Positions 25,447-35,600 of a DNA stretch of 64,000 nt are shown here, piece after piece. A model generated the notes under the pieces. That model had not been told where the DNA came from and did not search any database. It worked only from the letters and a program-made list of their open reading frames with translations. Every line of letters starts with the position of its first letter. The first letter of the stretch is position 1. Made by a program: the position numbers and the translations under genes. Where the stretch lies: the NCBI RefSeq assembly GCF_020171345.1, contig NZ_JAIUZM010000001.1, positions 310,001 through 374,000 on the forward strand, written 5' to 3'. Source of the DNA: Microbulbifer agarilyticus (GTDB taxonomy: Bacteria > Pseudomonadota > Gammaproteobacteria > Pseudomonadales > Cellvibrionaceae).

Positions 25447-26391
25447 ATGAACAAACTGGAACAACTCAAGAAGCGCAGCCTCGTGGTTGCCGATACCGGC
25501 GATATCGAAGCTATCCGCCGCTATCAGCCGCAGGATGCCACCACCAACCCGTCCCTGCTATTGAAAGCCGCACAACTGCCGCAGTATCAGCAGCACGTGA
25601 AAGACGCCCTGGCCTGGGCGGAAACCCAGGGGGGCGATGTGATTGCCCAGGCTTCCATGAAGCTGGCGGTGTCCATCGGCAAGGAAATTCTGCAGATCGT
25701 CCCCGGCCTGGTTTCCACCGAAGTCGACGCGCGCCTGTCTTTTGATACCCGCGCCAGCGTGGAGTACGCCCGCCGCCTGATCACCCTGTACGAACAGGAA
25801 GGCGTGGGCCGCGAGCGCGTGCTGATCAAGCTGGCCTCCACCTGGGAAGGCATTGCCGCAGCCTCGCTGCTGGAGAAGGAAGGCATCCACTGCAACCTCA
25901 CTCTGCTGTTCAGCCAGTGCCAGGCGGTGGCCTGTGCCGAAGCCGGCGTCACCCTGATCTCCCCGTTTGTAGGCCGCATTCTAGACTGGTACAAGGCCAG
26001 TACCGGGCGCGATGACTACACTGCACAGGATGACCCCGGCGTGCTGTCGGTGGACAGCATCTACGAATACTACAAATCCCGCGGTTACCCCACCATTGTG
26101 ATGGGTGCCAGCTTCCGCAACACCGGCGAAATTGAAGCCCTGGCCGGCTGTGACCGGCTCACCATCAGCCCCCAGTTACTGCAGGAACTGCAGGACGATG
26201 AAGGCGAGCTGGCCAGTGGCCTGAATGAAGACGTTGTACCGCAGGCCAAACCGGAGCAACCGTTGTCGGAAGCGGAATTCCGCTACCAGCTGAACGCCGA
26301 TGCCATGGCCACAGAGAAGCTTGCCGAAGGTATCCGCAACTTTGTCGCGGACCAGCTCAAGCTGGAAGCCCTGCTTGAGGAAGCGCGTTAA
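25447..26391 (+). CDS. tal: Transaldolase
   Basis: Non-oxidative pentose phosphate enzyme, 314 residues, class I (TalB-like). [14 protein letters not shown] is the N-terminal family motif. The Schiff-base lysine lies in [15 protein letters not shown] (about K131). [34 protein letters not shown] and the C-terminal SPQLLQEL follow. The preceding GACGTGGGGACGAA gives a usable ribosome-binding site. It is probably the first gene of a two-gene unit with the TerB-like gene 73 bp downstream. Confidence 0.96.
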   Translation: MNKLEQLKKRSLVVADTGDIEAIRRYQPQDATTNPSLLLKAAQLPQYQQHVKDALAWAETQGGDVIAQASMKLAVSIGKEILQIVPGLVSTEVDARLSFDTRASVEYARRLITLYEQEGVGRERVLIKLASTWEGIAAASLLEKEGIHCNLTLLFSQCQAVACAEAGVTLISPFVGRILDWYKASTGRDDYTAQDDPGVLSVDSIYEYYKSRGYPTIVMGASFRNTGEIEALAGCDRLTISPQLLQELQDDEGELASGLNEDVVPQAKPEQPLSEAEFRYQLNADAMATEKLAEGIRNFVADQLKLEALLEEAR

Positions 26392-26464
26392 TTCCGCGCG
26401 CTCTTCATTGCGCCCTTCCGCGCACCCTGCAACGCACAAGACACACAATCAGGAGCACACCACC

Positions 26465-26932
26465 ATGCTGCATCAGCTTCGCAAACTGTTCGAACAGATT
26501 GGCGCTGGCGAAAGTGTGGAGGTGCGCCCGGAAAAAGATGTACGCATGATCAGCGCTGCGTTGATGGCGGAAATCGCCACTGCGGACCAAAAGGTGGATG
26601 CGCGTGAGCGCAATGCTCTGGTGCGGCTGTTGCGGGATCACTATCAGCTGGACGAAGCCACCGCCGAGGACATGGTGGAGCGCGCGCTCACCGAGCGCAA
26701 TGAAGCCACCTCGCTGTACGAATTCACCCAAACCGTAAATGATAACTTCAGTGAACGGGACAAGTACCTGCTAGTGAAGCAGATGTGGGTGGTGGCCTTT
26801 GCCGATGGGGAAATTGACGCGTTTGAGGAACACCTGATACGGCGGGTGGCAGAGCTGATTTACCTGCCCCACGGCCTGTTTACCCGCGCCCGCGCGGAGG
26901 CGCGGGACGAATCACAGTTGGACGCGGATTAG
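26465..26932 (+). CDS. TerB-family (COG4103-type) protein
   Basis: 155 residues from the ATG at 26465, which follows AGGAGC; the longer frame from 26300 overlaps transaldolase and is rejected. The helical TerB/DjlA-like domain shows acidic metal-binding helices: ALMAEIATADQKVDARERNALVRLL and the repeat WVVAFADGEIDAFEEHLIRRVAELI. No membrane segment. Cellular role is unknown for these stand-alone members. Confidence 0.88.
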   Translation: MLHQLRKLFEQIGAGESVEVRPEKDVRMISAALMAEIATADQKVDARERNALVRLLRDHYQLDEATAEDMVERALTERNEATSLYEFTQTVNDNFSERDKYLLVKQMWVVAFADGEIDAFEEHLIRRVAELIYLPHGLFTRARAEARDESQLDAD

Positions 26933-26993
26933 GCCGCTGGAAACAGATTAGAACAGTCTCGAGAAATAAAACCCGGGAAGCGTTCGACAGGGG

Positions 26994-27533
26994 TTAGTGA
27001 TTCGCGGCAGACTTTCGCTCGGAACCGGTGTGGGATTTGGTGGCGTGCTCGGTCTCGAGCGCATGCACTAAGTCGCGGAAAGTCTCTTCGTTCTGCTCGT
27101 TCATACTCATCAGCACCTTATGCGCTTCCAGCACCATTTCACGAGCACTGTGCTCATCGGGTGCGTGGCATTGCAGAGGTACGGGGCTTGCCTGATAGGC
27201 ATCATTGTCGGCATCGCCGGAAATTTCCATCAGCTCCTCAAAGCCCATGGAATCCAGCAGGTGTAGCAGGCCGCGGTCTTCACACAGTACAAGCGGCTTG
27301 TTGCCGTTGCTCGCTTCGCAGCGGAAAGCAATTTTCGCCATCAAACCCAGGGTGGTACTGTCGACACCTTCGGCGTCGTGCATATCAAACACCACACCGC
27401 GAAAATCACTGTGCGAAAACATCTTGTCGATAAAGCTATCGAAAGAAGTACACAGATTGAGGCGCACATCACCCACCAGTTTGACGACATAAATGCCCTG
27501 GTGGTCACCAACCATTATCTGCCCGGACTGCAT
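26994..27533 (-). CDS. STAS-domain anti-sigma factor antagonist, HsbA-like
   Basis: 179 residues from the ATG at 27533 (a GTG at 27551 is an alternative). Residues about 8-105 form a STAS domain: GIYVVKLVGDVRLNLCTSFDSFIDKMF, then FRGVVFDMHDAEGVDSTTLGLMAKIAF, where the DSTTLG serine/threonine is the usual phosphorylation site. The acidic C-terminal tail is about 70 residues long. The upstream gene on the same strand is a response regulator with a PP2C-type phosphatase. This matches HsbR/HsbA of Pseudomonas, where the phosphatase sets the phosphorylation state of the antagonist to control motility and biofilm. Confidence 0.88.
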   Translation of the reverse strand: MQSGQIMVGDHQGIYVVKLVGDVRLNLCTSFDSFIDKMFSHSDFRGVVFDMHDAEGVDSTTLGLMAKIAFRCEASNGNKPLVLCEDRGLLHLLDSMGFEELMEISGDADNDAYQASPVPLQCHAPDEHSAREMVLEAHKVLMSMNEQNEETFRDLVHALETEHATKSHTGSERKSAANH

Positions 27534-27915
27534 AGTTGACCTCAAGCACACCCTGCCCTGATCCCAGGCGAGGGTGCGAGACGGTTAAATTGCGGCTTTT
27601 GGCCGCAGCACGCTTCCTTGTGCATAGCTGGTGCAAACAACAGAACCGGCTGCCAATGCTTGGTGCGCCCGTACCGATTGAATGCCCTTGATTTGGCGGA
27701 GCTTACTCCTGCCCGACAGCGCTGACAAGACCAGTGTGACTCCCCTTGTGGATAACCGCAGAAAATCAGGCTACTCGGGGGACTTCAGCCACATGATCAG
27801 TCTCACACGGCTCTGCTGAACCTCACATGAACCGAGAACCAACACCTGTATGAAAGTATGAAGCAATATCTGGGCCGAGTGGTGACCGGCAGGCCACATG
27901 ACCCGATAGAAAACC
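27534..27915. other. Intergenic region between the HsbR-like and HsbA-like genes
   Basis: 382 bp without a gene I can support. No strong terminator or clear promoter is visible. The gap suggests the HsbA-like gene has its own promoter despite the functional link with the gene upstream. Confidence 0.4.
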
Positions 27916-29190
27916 TTAGTCAGCGATAGGGTCCTGTCGCATGGTAAGAATGGCAATATCGTCCGGCAGGGATTCCGCGATATCCACCTTGAGCGCCGCA
28001 CACAGGCTGTTGAGGTCGCCGCGGCTGTTGTCGATCATCTTCAGCAGCGCCTCCTCTTTTTCCAGCAGGTTGCCCTCCAGTAATTCGAGCACGCCGTCGG
28101 AGCAGGTCACCAGCCGCCAGCAGGCGGGCAGTGCAAGATGGCGCACCTCCCAACCGCCGCGGTGGAACAGCCCAAGCGGACGCCCCTTGCCAGGCAACCA
28201 GTGCGCCCCTTCTTCGGTGACCAGCGCCGGCATCGGTACCTGCCCGGCAACCGCATAGTGCAGCTGGCGTGCACGGCTATCCACAACACCGACAAACATA
28301 CTCGCGTGCTTGTCGAGACTGGTGGCTACCAGCTCCGCATTGATCATTTCCAGAACGGCCGTGATGTCCTGATCGATGGTATCGAGCTGGCTGAACAAGG
28401 GGCGCTCGCGCAGCAGGTGCATAATGCTGTGCTTTATCAGAGCGGTGATCAGCGCCGAAGACACGCCGTGACCGGATACGTCCACCAGATAAAATGCGAC
28501 AAATCGCTCGCCGAACAGGCCATAGTCGACGAAGTCACCACTCAGGTACAACGATGGTAGTAATCGATAGGCCGCCTCAATACCCGCGGGATACTGGTAG
28601 GGACTACTTGGCAGTAGATGCTGCTGAAGTTGACGACCCGCCTCGTGATCTCGCTGCAGGAGTTCAATATGTTCCTGCATTTCGCGGTTGCGGGCCTCCA
28701 GCTCTTCACGGTACGCGCGGTTCTGCTGAGTAAGCTTTCTCGATTCCGCGACACGGGTAACCGCGTGATCAATCACCCCGTCATCGGCAATGGGTTTTAA
28801 CAGGTAATCGCTGGCACCAAGGCGCAGTGCCTGCACCACATCAGTTACCGCACTGTCGGAGGCGACCACCACCACCGGAGTTTCGGCACTCAGCCCCTTC
28901 ACCTTACGCAGGACTTCAAGCCCACCCATATCCGGCAGGTGCAGGTCGGTAATTACCAGTTCGAATTTATCCGGGTCAAAACTAGCGATCGCGTCCAGGC
29001 CGCAATGAACCAAGGTTACGGTGTAACCTAGTCGCGACAGGGAATTTTGCAATTGGCCGCAGCAGGGTTGATCGGGATCGATCAGCAGCAGGCAGTGACG
29101 CTCGCTGACGCTTTCGGTGGCGTCAGCGGCTGCGTCTGTCTGAGAAGTGGACCGGGTGATGTCCGATGCCGTATCAGAAATCGTATTCAT
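27916..29190 (-). CDS. Response regulator with PP2C-type (SpoIIE/RsbU) phosphatase, HsbR-like
   Basis: 424 residues from the ATG at 29190 (MNTISDTASD); a start at 29226 is possible. Receiver domain about 35-155: CLLLIDPDQPC, phospho-acceptor Asp in FELVITDLHLPDMGG, and YLLKPIADDG. A coiled-coil linker follows (EELEARNREMQEHIELLQRDHEAG). The PP2C domain (about 200-415) has YLVDVSGHGVSSALITALIKHSIM with metal-binding Asp, LHYAVAGQVPMPAL, LVTCSDGVLELLEG and LPDDIAILTMR. It should dephosphorylate the downstream STAS protein. It overlaps the end of the MlaA gene by 17 bp. Confidence 0.93.
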   Translation of the reverse strand: MNTISDTASDITRSTSQTDAAADATESVSERHCLLLIDPDQPCCGQLQNSLSRLGYTVTLVHCGLDAIASFDPDKFELVITDLHLPDMGGLEVLRKVKGLSAETPVVVVASDSAVTDVVQALRLGASDYLLKPIADDGVIDHAVTRVAESRKLTQQNRAYREELEARNREMQEHIELLQRDHEAGRQLQQHLLPSSPYQYPAGIEAAYRLLPSLYLSGDFVDYGLFGERFVAFYLVDVSGHGVSSALITALIKHSIMHLLRERPLFSQLDTIDQDITAVLEMINAELVATSLDKHASMFVGVVDSRARQLHYAVAGQVPMPALVTEEGAHWLPGKGRPLGLFHRGGWEVRHLALPACWRLVTCSDGVLELLEGNLLEKEEALLKMIDNSRGDLNSLCAALKVDIAESLPDDIAILTMRQDPIAD

Positions 29191-30172
29191 CCATATCGCC
29201 GCCGAAGTCGTCTTCCTGTTCACCATCGTTGATCAGGTACTCTCGGCGCTGCAGGTAGGCATCGCGCATTAACACATAGCGGTCGCGGTCGCCCTGTAGG
29301 AGGGACTCCGTTTGCAGCAGACTGGCGCGAGTTTGCACCACATTCAATAACTTGAGGGAGTACTCCACCGAACTGTTATCGACATAGGTCAACGGGTTCG
29401 TGTACCACATTACCACTTCCCCGGGCACATCACGCACCGTTGATGGTCCGAGTAAAGGAACCACCAAATAGGGGCCCGAGGGTACACCCCACACGGCCAG
29501 CGTTTGCCCAAAGTCTTCGCCGTCACTGGGTTCCAGTCCCATATATTGGGCAACATCCAGCAACCCCACCAAGCCGACGGTACTGTTGATCAGGAAACGG
29601 CCGGTGTCATTGCCTGCCTGCCCCCATTTCCACTGCAACACACCGTTTAGTACGTTGTTGATTTCACGCAGGTTGGAGAAGAAGTTAGAGAAACCGGTCT
29701 GCATAAAGATCGGCGTGATCTGGCGATAACTGACTGCGGTCGGCTTTAGAAACCAACGATCCGCGGTATCGTTAAAGCGGAACATGGCGCGGTTAAATCC
29801 CTCCCAGGGATCGCGCTGTTGTGGCTCTTCCGCGCTGGCAAATTCATCTGCCGGGTCAAAGCCGTATTCGTCTTCGAACCCCGCGCCAAACTCACCGGAG
29901 GCATCGGTGCTCGACTCGGCATCGCCCGCACCGGCACCACCGGCTGCCTCGCCTTCGGAGGCAAATGGATCTGCCGCAGACGCATCACTGGCGCCCGGCT
30001 CATCTGCAGCCGGTGCGACTGAAGGGGTCTCGTTGGGAATTTCCGCGAAAGGATCGGATGATTCCTGCGCCAGAACCGGCGAAGCCGACAGGAGTAAAAC
30101 CAGGGTCCACGCGGACATATGTGTGCGGCTAAGCAAATCCCTGCTCCTCGCAAATAGATGACGTTTATTCAA
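29174..30172 (-). CDS. mlaA: MlaA/VacJ-family protein without a lipobox
   Basis: Component of retrograde phospholipid transport from the outer membrane. 332 residues: signal peptide to about 35 (LVLLLSASPVLA-QE), then an Ala/Glu/Asp-rich linker (about 36-115) with almost no other residues than A, E, G, D, S. The MlaA domain follows: RDPWEGFNRAMFRFND, NFFSNLREINNVLNGVLQWKWGQA, GRFLINSTVGLVGLLDVA, and FGQTLAVWGVPSGPYLVVPLLGPSTVRD. The cleavage region reads VLAQES with no cysteine, so it is not a typical lipoprotein. It is far from other mla genes here and overlaps the HsbR-like gene. Confidence 0.93.
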   Translation of the reverse strand: MNKRHLFARSRDLLSRTHMSAWTLVLLLSASPVLAQESSDPFAEIPNETPSVAPAADEPGASDASAADPFASEGEAAGGAGAGDAESSTDASGEFGAGFEDEYGFDPADEFASAEEPQQRDPWEGFNRAMFRFNDTADRWFLKPTAVSYRQITPIFMQTGFSNFFSNLREINNVLNGVLQWKWGQAGNDTGRFLINSTVGLVGLLDVAQYMGLEPSDGEDFGQTLAVWGVPSGPYLVVPLLGPSTVRDVPGEVVMWYTNPLTYVDNSSVEYSLKLLNVVQTRASLLQTESLLQGDRDRYVLMRDAYLQRREYLINDGEQEDDFGGDMDEYDF

Positions 30173-30277
30173 ACCAGAGTTCTTGTTTCCGTTTGCGCAA
30201 TCTTAACACCGGTATTAATGCCAGCATAGCAGCTGGCCGTTTTGGTCAATCGCGCTGAGCGGTATGCCTGAAAGGGC

Positions 30278-31108
30278 TTAGGCTCCGCGGAAACCGGCAA
30301 TAATGTCGAGCCGATGTAACTTTTGTACCAACTCCACCCCAAATCCCAGTAATTGCTCTGGCTCCGGATGCTGCATGTCCTGCGCAAGCTGTAATAACAG
30401 TTGGCGAGCGCTCTTTGGCGCACTGGCTTCGGCCTGGGCCTTTTCCACAAGCTGCAATAAATGCAGGGTTGCAGGGTTGGCCTCCATAAAACCCACGTCG
30501 TCTTCGCGATTGCGATACACCACCAGGCAGGTAGGCTCGGCGCCGGGCTCCAGAGGCTGGAACCCAGGGCCAATTTGATGCACCGGGTAATGGTAACTCA
30601 GGCGCCACGCGAGCGGTGACGCAACTGGCGCCATATCCAACGTTTCAGCTGACGAGATGCCCACGCTCACATCTTCCGGGAATTTTTCAGGACTCACATC
30701 CAGCGCCAGTTCCACCCATTCGTAGTGCGCCAACTCCAGAAGGAATGGAGCGTCCTGCTCACTGGCGGGCGACTGCGCGCGCTCGTTCTGCAGGTAATGC
30801 AGAAACTCTTCACTGATCTGCAGGAAATAGGGGCTGTGGGAGCAATGCCGCTCGACGAAGTCCCGCACCATGGCATGCCAGACATCGTCCGCGATTATAC
30901 TGCGCAGGACCGGAAAACCGCCGGAAATAAAGGATTCAATGTTGTTGTAAATCAGATCCCGATAGATGCCCATGCGGCGATCTTCAATCCCCGCCGGTGC
31001 CGCCACCTTTGCAGGCGCGCGCAAGTGTGCAGCAAAATAGCGCTGCATCAGTTGAAAGCCGGCATTCTTTTCCGCCACAGAGTCATCGAGCACATTGTTA
31101 TCGGCCAT
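30278..31108 (-). CDS. hvfC: HvfC/BufC-like partner protein, DUF2063
   Basis: 276 residues from the ATG at 31108, which overlaps the end of the MNIO gene by 11 bp; the longer frame from 31297 would lie inside that gene. The DUF2063 region (about 20-110) has [47 protein letters not shown] and [27 protein letters not shown]. HvfC/BufC proteins bind the precursor peptide and the MNIO enzyme during cysteine modification. The C-terminal half is less conserved, as usual in the family. Confidence 0.92.
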   Translation of the reverse strand: MADNNVLDDSVAEKNAGFQLMQRYFAAHLRAPAKVAAPAGIEDRRMGIYRDLIYNNIESFISGGFPVLRSIIADDVWHAMVRDFVERHCSHSPYFLQISEEFLHYLQNERAQSPASEQDAPFLLELAHYEWVELALDVSPEKFPEDVSVGISSAETLDMAPVASPLAWRLSYHYPVHQIGPGFQPLEPGAEPTCLVVYRNREDDVGFMEANPATLHLLQLVEKAQAEASAPKSARQLLLQLAQDMQHPEPEQLLGFGVELVQKLHRLDIIAGFRGA

Positions 31109-31979
31109 GGATGACCTCCGCGAGCGGAGATTCGGCACTGCGCGTGTGCACTCCGGCGGCCGCTTGATATTGGCGGATCTGGGCAACTTCTTCACACAGT
31201 TCCGGCAGTGGCGGAATATTGAAATCCCGTTCGAGCAGTGTGGGCATCGGGCCGAAGGCCGCGTAGGCTTTTTGCAGCAACGCCCACACTGGATCAATCA
31301 CCGGCGCGCCATGGGTATCGACCTTGAGGTCTTCAGCCTCGTCAAAGTGCCCCGCCACATGGACGTAGCAAATACGTTCCGCAGGTAGCCCCAACAGGAA
31401 CTGCTCGGGATCGTAGCGGTGATTAACCGCGTTTACATAAATATTATTGACGTCGAGCAACAGGTCGCAGTCGGCTTCCTGCAGTACCGCATTGAGGAAT
31501 TCGAGTTCGTCCATTTCCTGGCCGGGCGCGGCGTAATAGGAAACATTTTCCATGGCAATGCGTTGCTCGAGAATATCCTGCACCCGGCGAATTCTACCGG
31601 CCACATAGCGCACCGCTTCTTCGGTGAACGGAATCGGCAGCAAGTCGTATAGGTGCCCATGGTCCGAGCAGTAACTCAAGTGCTCGCTGTAACAGCGAAT
31701 ATTGTGTGTCTTGATAAAATCTTTGATCGAACGCACCAGCGCCTCGTCCAGAGGCGCCGGAGACCCGATGGACAAAGAAAGTCCATGGGTGACGAACGGA
31801 AAACGCTCGGTGAATTCACGAAACCAGCGGCCGTAACGGCCCCCAACCCCAATCCAGTTTTCCGGCGCCACTTCGAGAAAGTCGACATCGGAGGGCTTGA
31901 GCGTTTCGCCCATCATCGAGCGCCGCAGTCCAAGACCTGCGCCTTGGACCGGGTATTGCCGTTGCGTGTTGGTCATCAT
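31098..31979 (-). CDS. hvfB: MNIO-family peptide-modifying enzyme, DUF692
   Basis: Multinuclear non-heme iron oxygenase that modifies cysteines of the HvfA/BufA precursor. In Caulobacter bufferins this gives thiooxazole-type copper ligands. 293 residues, TIM-barrel family: [100 protein letters not shown] and [21 protein letters not shown]. The His, Glu, Asp and Asn residues in these blocks are the metal-site positions of DUF692. It lies 29 bp after the precursor gene. Confidence 0.95.
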   Translation of the reverse strand: MMTNTQRQYPVQGAGLGLRRSMMGETLKPSDVDFLEVAPENWIGVGGRYGRWFREFTERFPFVTHGLSLSIGSPAPLDEALVRSIKDFIKTHNIRCYSEHLSYCSDHGHLYDLLPIPFTEEAVRYVAGRIRRVQDILEQRIAMENVSYYAAPGQEMDELEFLNAVLQEADCDLLLDVNNIYVNAVNHRYDPEQFLLGLPAERICYVHVAGHFDEAEDLKVDTHGAPVIDPVWALLQKAYAAFGPMPTLLERDFNIPPLPELCEEVAQIRQYQAAAGVHTRSAESPLAEVIHGR

Positions 31980-32008
31980 ATGACTATCAGCTTATGTGCC
32001 AGACTGAA

Positions 32009-32341
32009 TTATCCGCCACACTTACCTTCACCACATTTACCTTCTTTCTTTTTACCTTCGCCGCACTTCCCTTCGCCGCACTTACCTTCTTTCTTTTTAC
32101 CTTCTTCGCCGCACTTACCTTCGCCGCATTTCCCTTCTTTCTTTTTCCCTTCTTCGCCGCACTTACCTTCGCCGCATTTACCTTCTTTTTTCTTGCCGTG
32201 GTCATCCGCAAGCTTCAGGTTGTAACCCGCGGTCAGCTCGGTCGCGGTGAACGGGTTTGCAGCAGTGGATACGCTGAGGGTCGCGGAGGCGATAAAAGCA
32301 GCACCAACGGCCGCGGCAAGAGGCAGATTCTTCTTGTTCAT
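32009..32341 (-). CDS. hvfA: Bufferin-type precursor peptide with EGKCGEGKCG repeats
   Basis: 110 residues from the ATG at 32341 (AGGAG ahead of it; a start at 32359 is not needed). The signal peptide is about residues 1-27 (MNKKNLPLAAAVGAAFIASAT). A spacer with NPFTATELTAGYNLKLAD, typical of the family, follows. The C-terminal half is four modules of KKKEGKCGEGKCG, giving eight cysteines as paired K-C-G. This is the precursor of a copper-binding ribosomal peptide processed by the downstream MNIO enzyme and partner. The DNA repeats are nearly identical, so module number may vary between strains. Confidence 0.95.
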   Translation of the reverse strand: MNKKNLPLAAAVGAAFIASATLSVSTAANPFTATELTAGYNLKLADDHGKKKEGKCGEGKCGEEGKKKEGKCGEGKCGEEGKKKEGKCGEGKCGEGKKKEGKCGEGKCGG

Positions 32342-32648
32342 GGCAGATCTCCTGATCAAATATCAAAATTTAAGGCTCTTCACGCTCGCGGCGCGAACAC
32401 CGCCGCTCCCGGATTATAGTTTCCCGTGAAGGGGGCGCCCTGAAAGTCAGACCAACGGTTCGCAATTCGGGTTCAATACCCGCTGTGCTGGCTTCCAGAA
32501 CTGTGAACTTGGCCCAATAAACCGCGATTTCCTGAGCGGTTACCCAATAGTCGAGGGGTAACGGCGGTTCTTACACAAAGAGCCAAACTTTTTTTTGTAT
32601 AACGCTGTCATCCATATTCAGTGCACAAAAGAGTACTTTAGATACTGT
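32342..32648. other. Region between hrpA and hvfA
   Basis: 307 bp with no supported gene. The hvfA promoter should read minus from about 32400-32500. An AT-rich patch at 32585-32650 follows the hrpA stop, but no classic terminator hairpin is visible. Confidence 0.4.
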
Positions 32649-35600
32649 TTAACCCTGAATTTCTGACCAGATCTTACGCAATCGTTTGATCGAAACCGGC
32701 ATCAGGGTTTTCAGGGTTTGCGCAAACAGGGAGACGCGAAATTCCTCCAGCATCCAACGGTACTGCAGTATGCGCGGGTCTCCAGACAGCAACTGCAGGT
32801 CGCGCCCGGCGGCATAATCCTCATAGAGCTCGCTGGCCTGCTGGAACTCGCCGCTGAGCTTGCGATCCCGGTTTGAATCCAATGCGGCCTTTTCCAGACG
32901 CAGCTCAATCCCCTTCAGGTAGCGGCCGTACTGACGCAGCCACTCGAGCGGCGTATGGAATAGAAAGCCGCGATAGAAAAGCCCACTCAACTGATTGTTG
33001 ATATCACCCACCGCCATGGCGACGGCTAGGTTTTTCTGTTGTTTGATTTTTTTACGCAGGGGCACCAGCTGCGCCAGTGCTTTGATCAGAAGTTCGCCGA
33101 TTTCCTGGGCGATGGCGATCAGCTGCTCACGCGTCTCCAGCGCCTGAACAAACTCGCTCTCACTGCGGGGCCAGTTCTCGTCCGCCCAGAAACACTCACG
33201 CGCTGCCGCCATCAGAATATCGTCGGCAACCTCTTCGCGACGCCCCAGGTCTGCGGCACTCAACCCCAGCTCTTTGCCCTTGAGCAGTTCCTTGCGCAGA
33301 TATTTCACCGGTTCCGGCAGGTGCAGTAACGCGAGACGACAGATACCGGCGCGGGTGAAACGTGCCGCTTCGTCCGGGTTATCCAGCAGTTTAAGATCAA
33401 CGCTATCTTTGTTGGCGATTAGCGCAGGATAAGCGCGCACCTTCAGGCCACCCTGATCCAGCTGGTGGGTATGTGGCAGGTCGCCGAAATCCCAGCGGGT
33501 AATTCCCTCGCGCTCGAAATCGTCGCCGGCACTGGCGAGCTCCTGCTGCACACGATCGCGATAACGTGCCTGCAGTTCCGGCAGATCGCGCCCCTGATCC
33601 AGCAGGCGGCCGTTTTCATCCAGTACCTGAATATTGAAACGGTAAAAGTCTTCGACACCCTGCTCGGCAGAAGCCCAGGCGTCTTCCGGGAGATCCTGTG
33701 CAGTCTGGCGCTTCAGCTCATGGGCCAGTGCTTGCCACAGCGGGGTGTTGTCCGGCTGCATACGCGGCAAGGCTTTATCCACAGCGGCCGGCACCGGCAC
33801 GAAGTGCTTGCGATATTGCTTGGGCAGGTTTTTAACGAGTGCAATGCATTTATCGCGCAAAATGCCCGGTACCACCCACTGCAGGCGGGACGCAGGCACC
33901 TGGTGCAAGGCACCGACCGGTACTTGAATACTCACACCGTCGTCGGCACTGCCCGGCTCGAAGTGATAACTGAGCGGATACTCGATACCACCGCTGGCGA
34001 GCGAATCCGGGAACTGCGCCTCGCCCACATGTCCCGCATCCTGCTGCATCATCAGGTCGCGGGGAATAAACAGCAGCTGTGGATCTTTCTGCTCTGCCTG
34101 CTTGCGCCACTTTTCAAAGCCCGCCAGATTCACAATATCCGCAGGCACGCGCTCGTCGAAAAAGCGGTACACCACTTCATCATCGACCACGATATCCCGA
34201 CGACGGGACTTCGCCTCGAGGTCTTCCAGCTCTTCCTGCAGTTGCTTGAAGTGCTGGAAAAACTTGCCCTTGCCGCGATAGCGCTGCTCCACCAAGGCTT
34301 CGCGAATAAATACTTCGCGCGAAGTCACCGGGTCGAGTTTGCCATAGTGGATGCGCTGTTTATCTACTAACACCAGCCCGTACAGCGTCACCTTCTCGAA
34401 CGCCATGACCGCACCGGAGCGCGGATTGTAGTGGGGCTCGAAATAGTTGCGTTTTACCAGGTGCTCAGAGCAGCCCAGCACCCAGTCCGGTTCGATTTTG
34501 CCGACGGTGTGCGCAAACAAACGGCTCGTCTCCAGCAATTGCGCAGCCACCAGCCAGCGCGGTGGCTTCTTGAATTGCCCGGACCCGGGGAATACATGAA
34601 AGCGGCGGTTGCGGCAGCCAAGGAATTCCTTGTTTTCATCGCGTACACCGATATTGCCGAGCAGCCCCGGCAAGATCGCCTTGTGTACACTGGCGTAGTC
34701 CGCGGGCTCCGGGTTCATTTTCAAATCCAGGTCGCGAATGGCCACCCGCAGCTGGTGGTGGATGTCTCGCCATTCGCGCAGCCGCAGCCACGACAGGAAG
34801 TTTTTCTGGCACCACTTGCGCAGCTGGTTCTGGCTGAGCTCCTGGCGCTGGACTTCAAAGCCATCCCACAGATTCACCAAGGTGAGAAAGTCGGACTGCT
34901 CGTGCAGCCACTGCTTGTGCTTCTCGTCGGAAGCTTGGCGTTTTTCTGCCGGGCGTTCGCGTGGGTCCTGCACGGCAAGCGCACTGACAATGATCAGCAA
35001 CTCACGCAAGCTTTTGGTGGAGCCGGATTCCAGCAGCATGCGCCCGAGACGCGGGTCCAGCGGCAGGCGCGACAGCGCTCGGCCCATTTTGGTTACCGCG
35101 CCTTTGCCATCGACCGCTTGAAGTTCCTGCAGTAGGTTATAGCCATCGTTGATCAGTCGCTGATCCGGCGGATCGACGAATGGGAATTCGCGAATATCGC
35201 CGATGCGCAACTGTAGCATCTGCAAAATCACCGCGGCCAGATTTGTGCGCAGGATTTCGGCATCGGTAAATTCCGGCCGCTGCACAAAGTCAGATTCTTC
35301 GTACAGGCGAATACAGACACCGGCACTGACCCGGCCACAGCGGCCCGCACGCTGGTTGGCGCTGGCTTGTGAAATAGCCTCCACCGGCAAACGCTGGATT
35401 TTGCTGCGATAGCTGTAGCGGCTGATACGCGCGGTACCCGGATCGATCACATAGCGGATACCGGGAACGGTAATCGAGGTTTCTGCCACGTTAGTGGCCA
35501 ATACAATTCTGCGGCCTTTGTGCGGCGCGAATACCCGACTCTGCTCGGCCAAGCTGAGGCGGGCATACAGTGGTAACACATCAATATGTGGCAACTGCGC

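Noticed and set aside
32009-32200. CRISPR-like or other non-coding tandem repeat
   Set aside because: The repeats are in frame and encode the EGKCGEGKCG modules of a signal-peptide protein; there are no unique spacers.
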